A model generated the notes under the pieces. The model saw nothing but the letters and a program-made list of their open reading frames with translations. It was not told the DNA's origin and searched no databases. Shown here piece after piece: positions 63,205-64,000 of a stretch of 64,000 nt of DNA. Positions within the stretch are counted from its first letter, which is position 1; each line of letters starts with the position of its first letter. Position numbers and translations under genes: made by a program. This stretch comes from an uncultured Albidovulum sp. (GTDB taxonomy: Bacteria > Pseudomonadota > Alphaproteobacteria > Rhodobacterales > Rhodobacteraceae), in assembly GCA_913064775.1 (NCBI GenBank), contig CAJYAD010000003.1, forward strand, positions 124,001 to 188,000, given 5' to 3'.

Positions 63205-64000
63205 GCCTGAGCGAGTGGATCATCGCCCCGGTCCTGATCCCCGCCGTGCTGGCACCGCTGATGGTGCTGCTGATGCGGTTCGACATGCTGTTGCAGCAGG
63301 TGTTCTCGGTCGTGGGAACCGTGGCGCTGGCGGTGCTGGCGCTGTGGCTGCTGATCGGCGCCAGCAACGGGCCGATTCTGGATTACCGCCTCGGCAACTG
63401 GCCGGCGCCCTTCGGCATCATTCTGGTGCTCGACCGGCTGTCGGCGATGATGCTGGCGCTGACGGCGGGGCTGTCGGTGCCGGTGCTGCTATACGCGATC
63501 GGCAGCGGCTGGGACACGCGCGGGCGGCATTTCCATGCGCTCTTTCAGTTCCAGCTTATGGGGATCAACGGCGCCTTCCTGACCGGCGACGCCTTCAACC
63601 TGTTCGTCTTCTTCGAGGTGCTCCTGATCGCCTCCTATGGCCTCATGATCCATGGCGGCGGCGCCCAGCGGATGAAGGCCGGCGTGCAATATGTCGTCTT
63701 CAACCTGGCGGGGTCGACCCTGTTCCTGTTCGCGCTGGGCACGATCTATGCGGTCACCGGCACGCTGAACATGGCCGACCTCGCGAACAAGGTGGTCGCG
63801 CTGCCGCCGGGTGACGCCGGGCTGATCCGGGTGGGGGCGATCCTGCTGCTGCTGGTCTTCGCGGTGAAGGGTGCGCTGGTGCCGCTGCAGTTCTGGCTGC
63901 CCAACACCTATTCCCACGCGCCGGGGCCGGTGGCGGCGCTGTTCGCGGTGATGACCAAGATCGGCGCCTATGCCATCTTGCGGGTCTTCACCCTGATCTT
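63201..64000 (+). CDS. mrpD: Mrp antiporter subunit D, 3' end cut by window edge
   Basis: NuoM/NuoN-like proton-channel subunit, start ATG at 63201 overlapping the mrpC stop as ATGA (MSLSEWIIAPVLIPAVLAPLMVLLMRF). About 266 residues lie in the window of a family that usually has about 500. Present are FNLFVFFEVLLIASYGLMIHGGGAQRMKAGVQYVVFNLAGSTLFL and KGALVPLQFWLPNTYSHAPGPVAALFAVMTKIGAYAI, holding the conserved charged residues. mrpE, F and G are expected beyond the edge. Confidence 0.95.
   Translation, partial: MSLSEWIIAPVLIPAVLAPLMVLLMRFDMLLQQVFSVVGTVALAVLALWLLIGASNGPILDYRLGNWPAPFGIILVLDRLSAMMLALTAGLSVPVLLYAIGSGWDTRGRHFHALFQFQLMGINGAFLTGDAFNLFVFFEVLLIASYGLMIHGGGAQRMKAGVQYVVFNLAGSTLFLFALGTIYAVTGTLNMADLANKVVALPPGDAGLIRVGAILLLLVFAVKGALVPLQFWLPNTYSHAPGPVAALFAVMTKIGAYAILRVFTLI

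Overview
The window is a stretch of a GC-rich alphaproteobacterial chromosome, almost certainly from the Rhodobacterales (Rhodobacteraceae/Paracoccaceae). The reasons are the very high GC at third codon positions, the closeness of XdhA/XdhB to what I remember of the Rhodobacter capsulatus proteins, the fused MrpA-MrpB antiporter subunit typical of alphaproteobacteria, and many ATGA/TGATG start-stop overlaps. No phage, integron, IS element, CRISPR array, tRNA or rRNA was seen. The genes are core or ordinary accessory metabolism.

Layout. 1-3461 (-): nearly all of dnaE. 3599-5315: a copper/cytochrome oxidase assembly group (small membrane protein, Sco lipoprotein, convergent CtaG-type membrane protein). 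5561-14939 (+): one purine operon, xdhA-xdhB-xdhC followed by a BMP/YufOPQ-type nucleoside or purine ABC transporter. 15161-17477 (-): ParA-like ATPase, Hsp20 chaperone with a heat-shock promoter, secreted trypsin-like protease. 17596-21522 (-): glycolate oxidase glcD-glcE-glcF. 21823-22995 (+): MalY/PatB C-S lyase. 23240-29627 (-): dipeptide-type ABC operon (binding protein, permease, a fused permease-ATPase, ATPase, GntR/FCD regulator), divergent from a DUF1028 gene. 30652-36727: tyrosine/homogentisate catabolism, with marR-maiA-thiolase on the minus strand and hmgA-fahA-MBL on the plus strand. 36991-39936: AhpD-like protein, two small proteins, dapD, LOG-type protein. 39947-46942 (-): a seven-gene operon of oligopeptide ABC transporter, aldehyde dehydrogenase, SDR, cupin and P1-family peptidase. 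47070-49885 (-): recR, ybaB, dnaX. 49983-51559 (+): phosphatase, small membrane protein, DUF1989 protein. 51641-57467 (-): aldo/keto reductase and a polyamine-type ABC transporter. 57902-59599 (-): adenine deaminase. 59867-64000 (+): Mrp cation/proton antiporter (AB fusion, C, D), running off the window.

Functional links. Adenine deaminase makes hypoxanthine, the substrate of XdhAB, and the YufOPQ/BMP transporter probably brings purines or nucleosides in. HmgA, MaiA, FahA and the thiolase form the lower tyrosine pathway under a MarR regulator. Most other operons look self-contained, with their own promoters and terminators.

The most unusual thing is a dispersed repeat family: a GC-rich hairpin, then a TATTT block, then an ATGAAAG-like tail. 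I count twelve copies. Ten are intergenic and eight of these sit just past a stop codon in the same direction as the gene. Two lie inside genes, in frame: one (core only, reversed) in the linker of xdhA and one full copy with a perfect 19-bp hairpin in xdhB. Other points worth checking are two overlapping divergent promoters that each carry an 18-bp palindrome (29690-29734), a ROSE-like thermosensor and heat-shock promoter before hsp20, a MarR operator lying between the -35 and -10 of hmgA, and a folded leader before xdhA.
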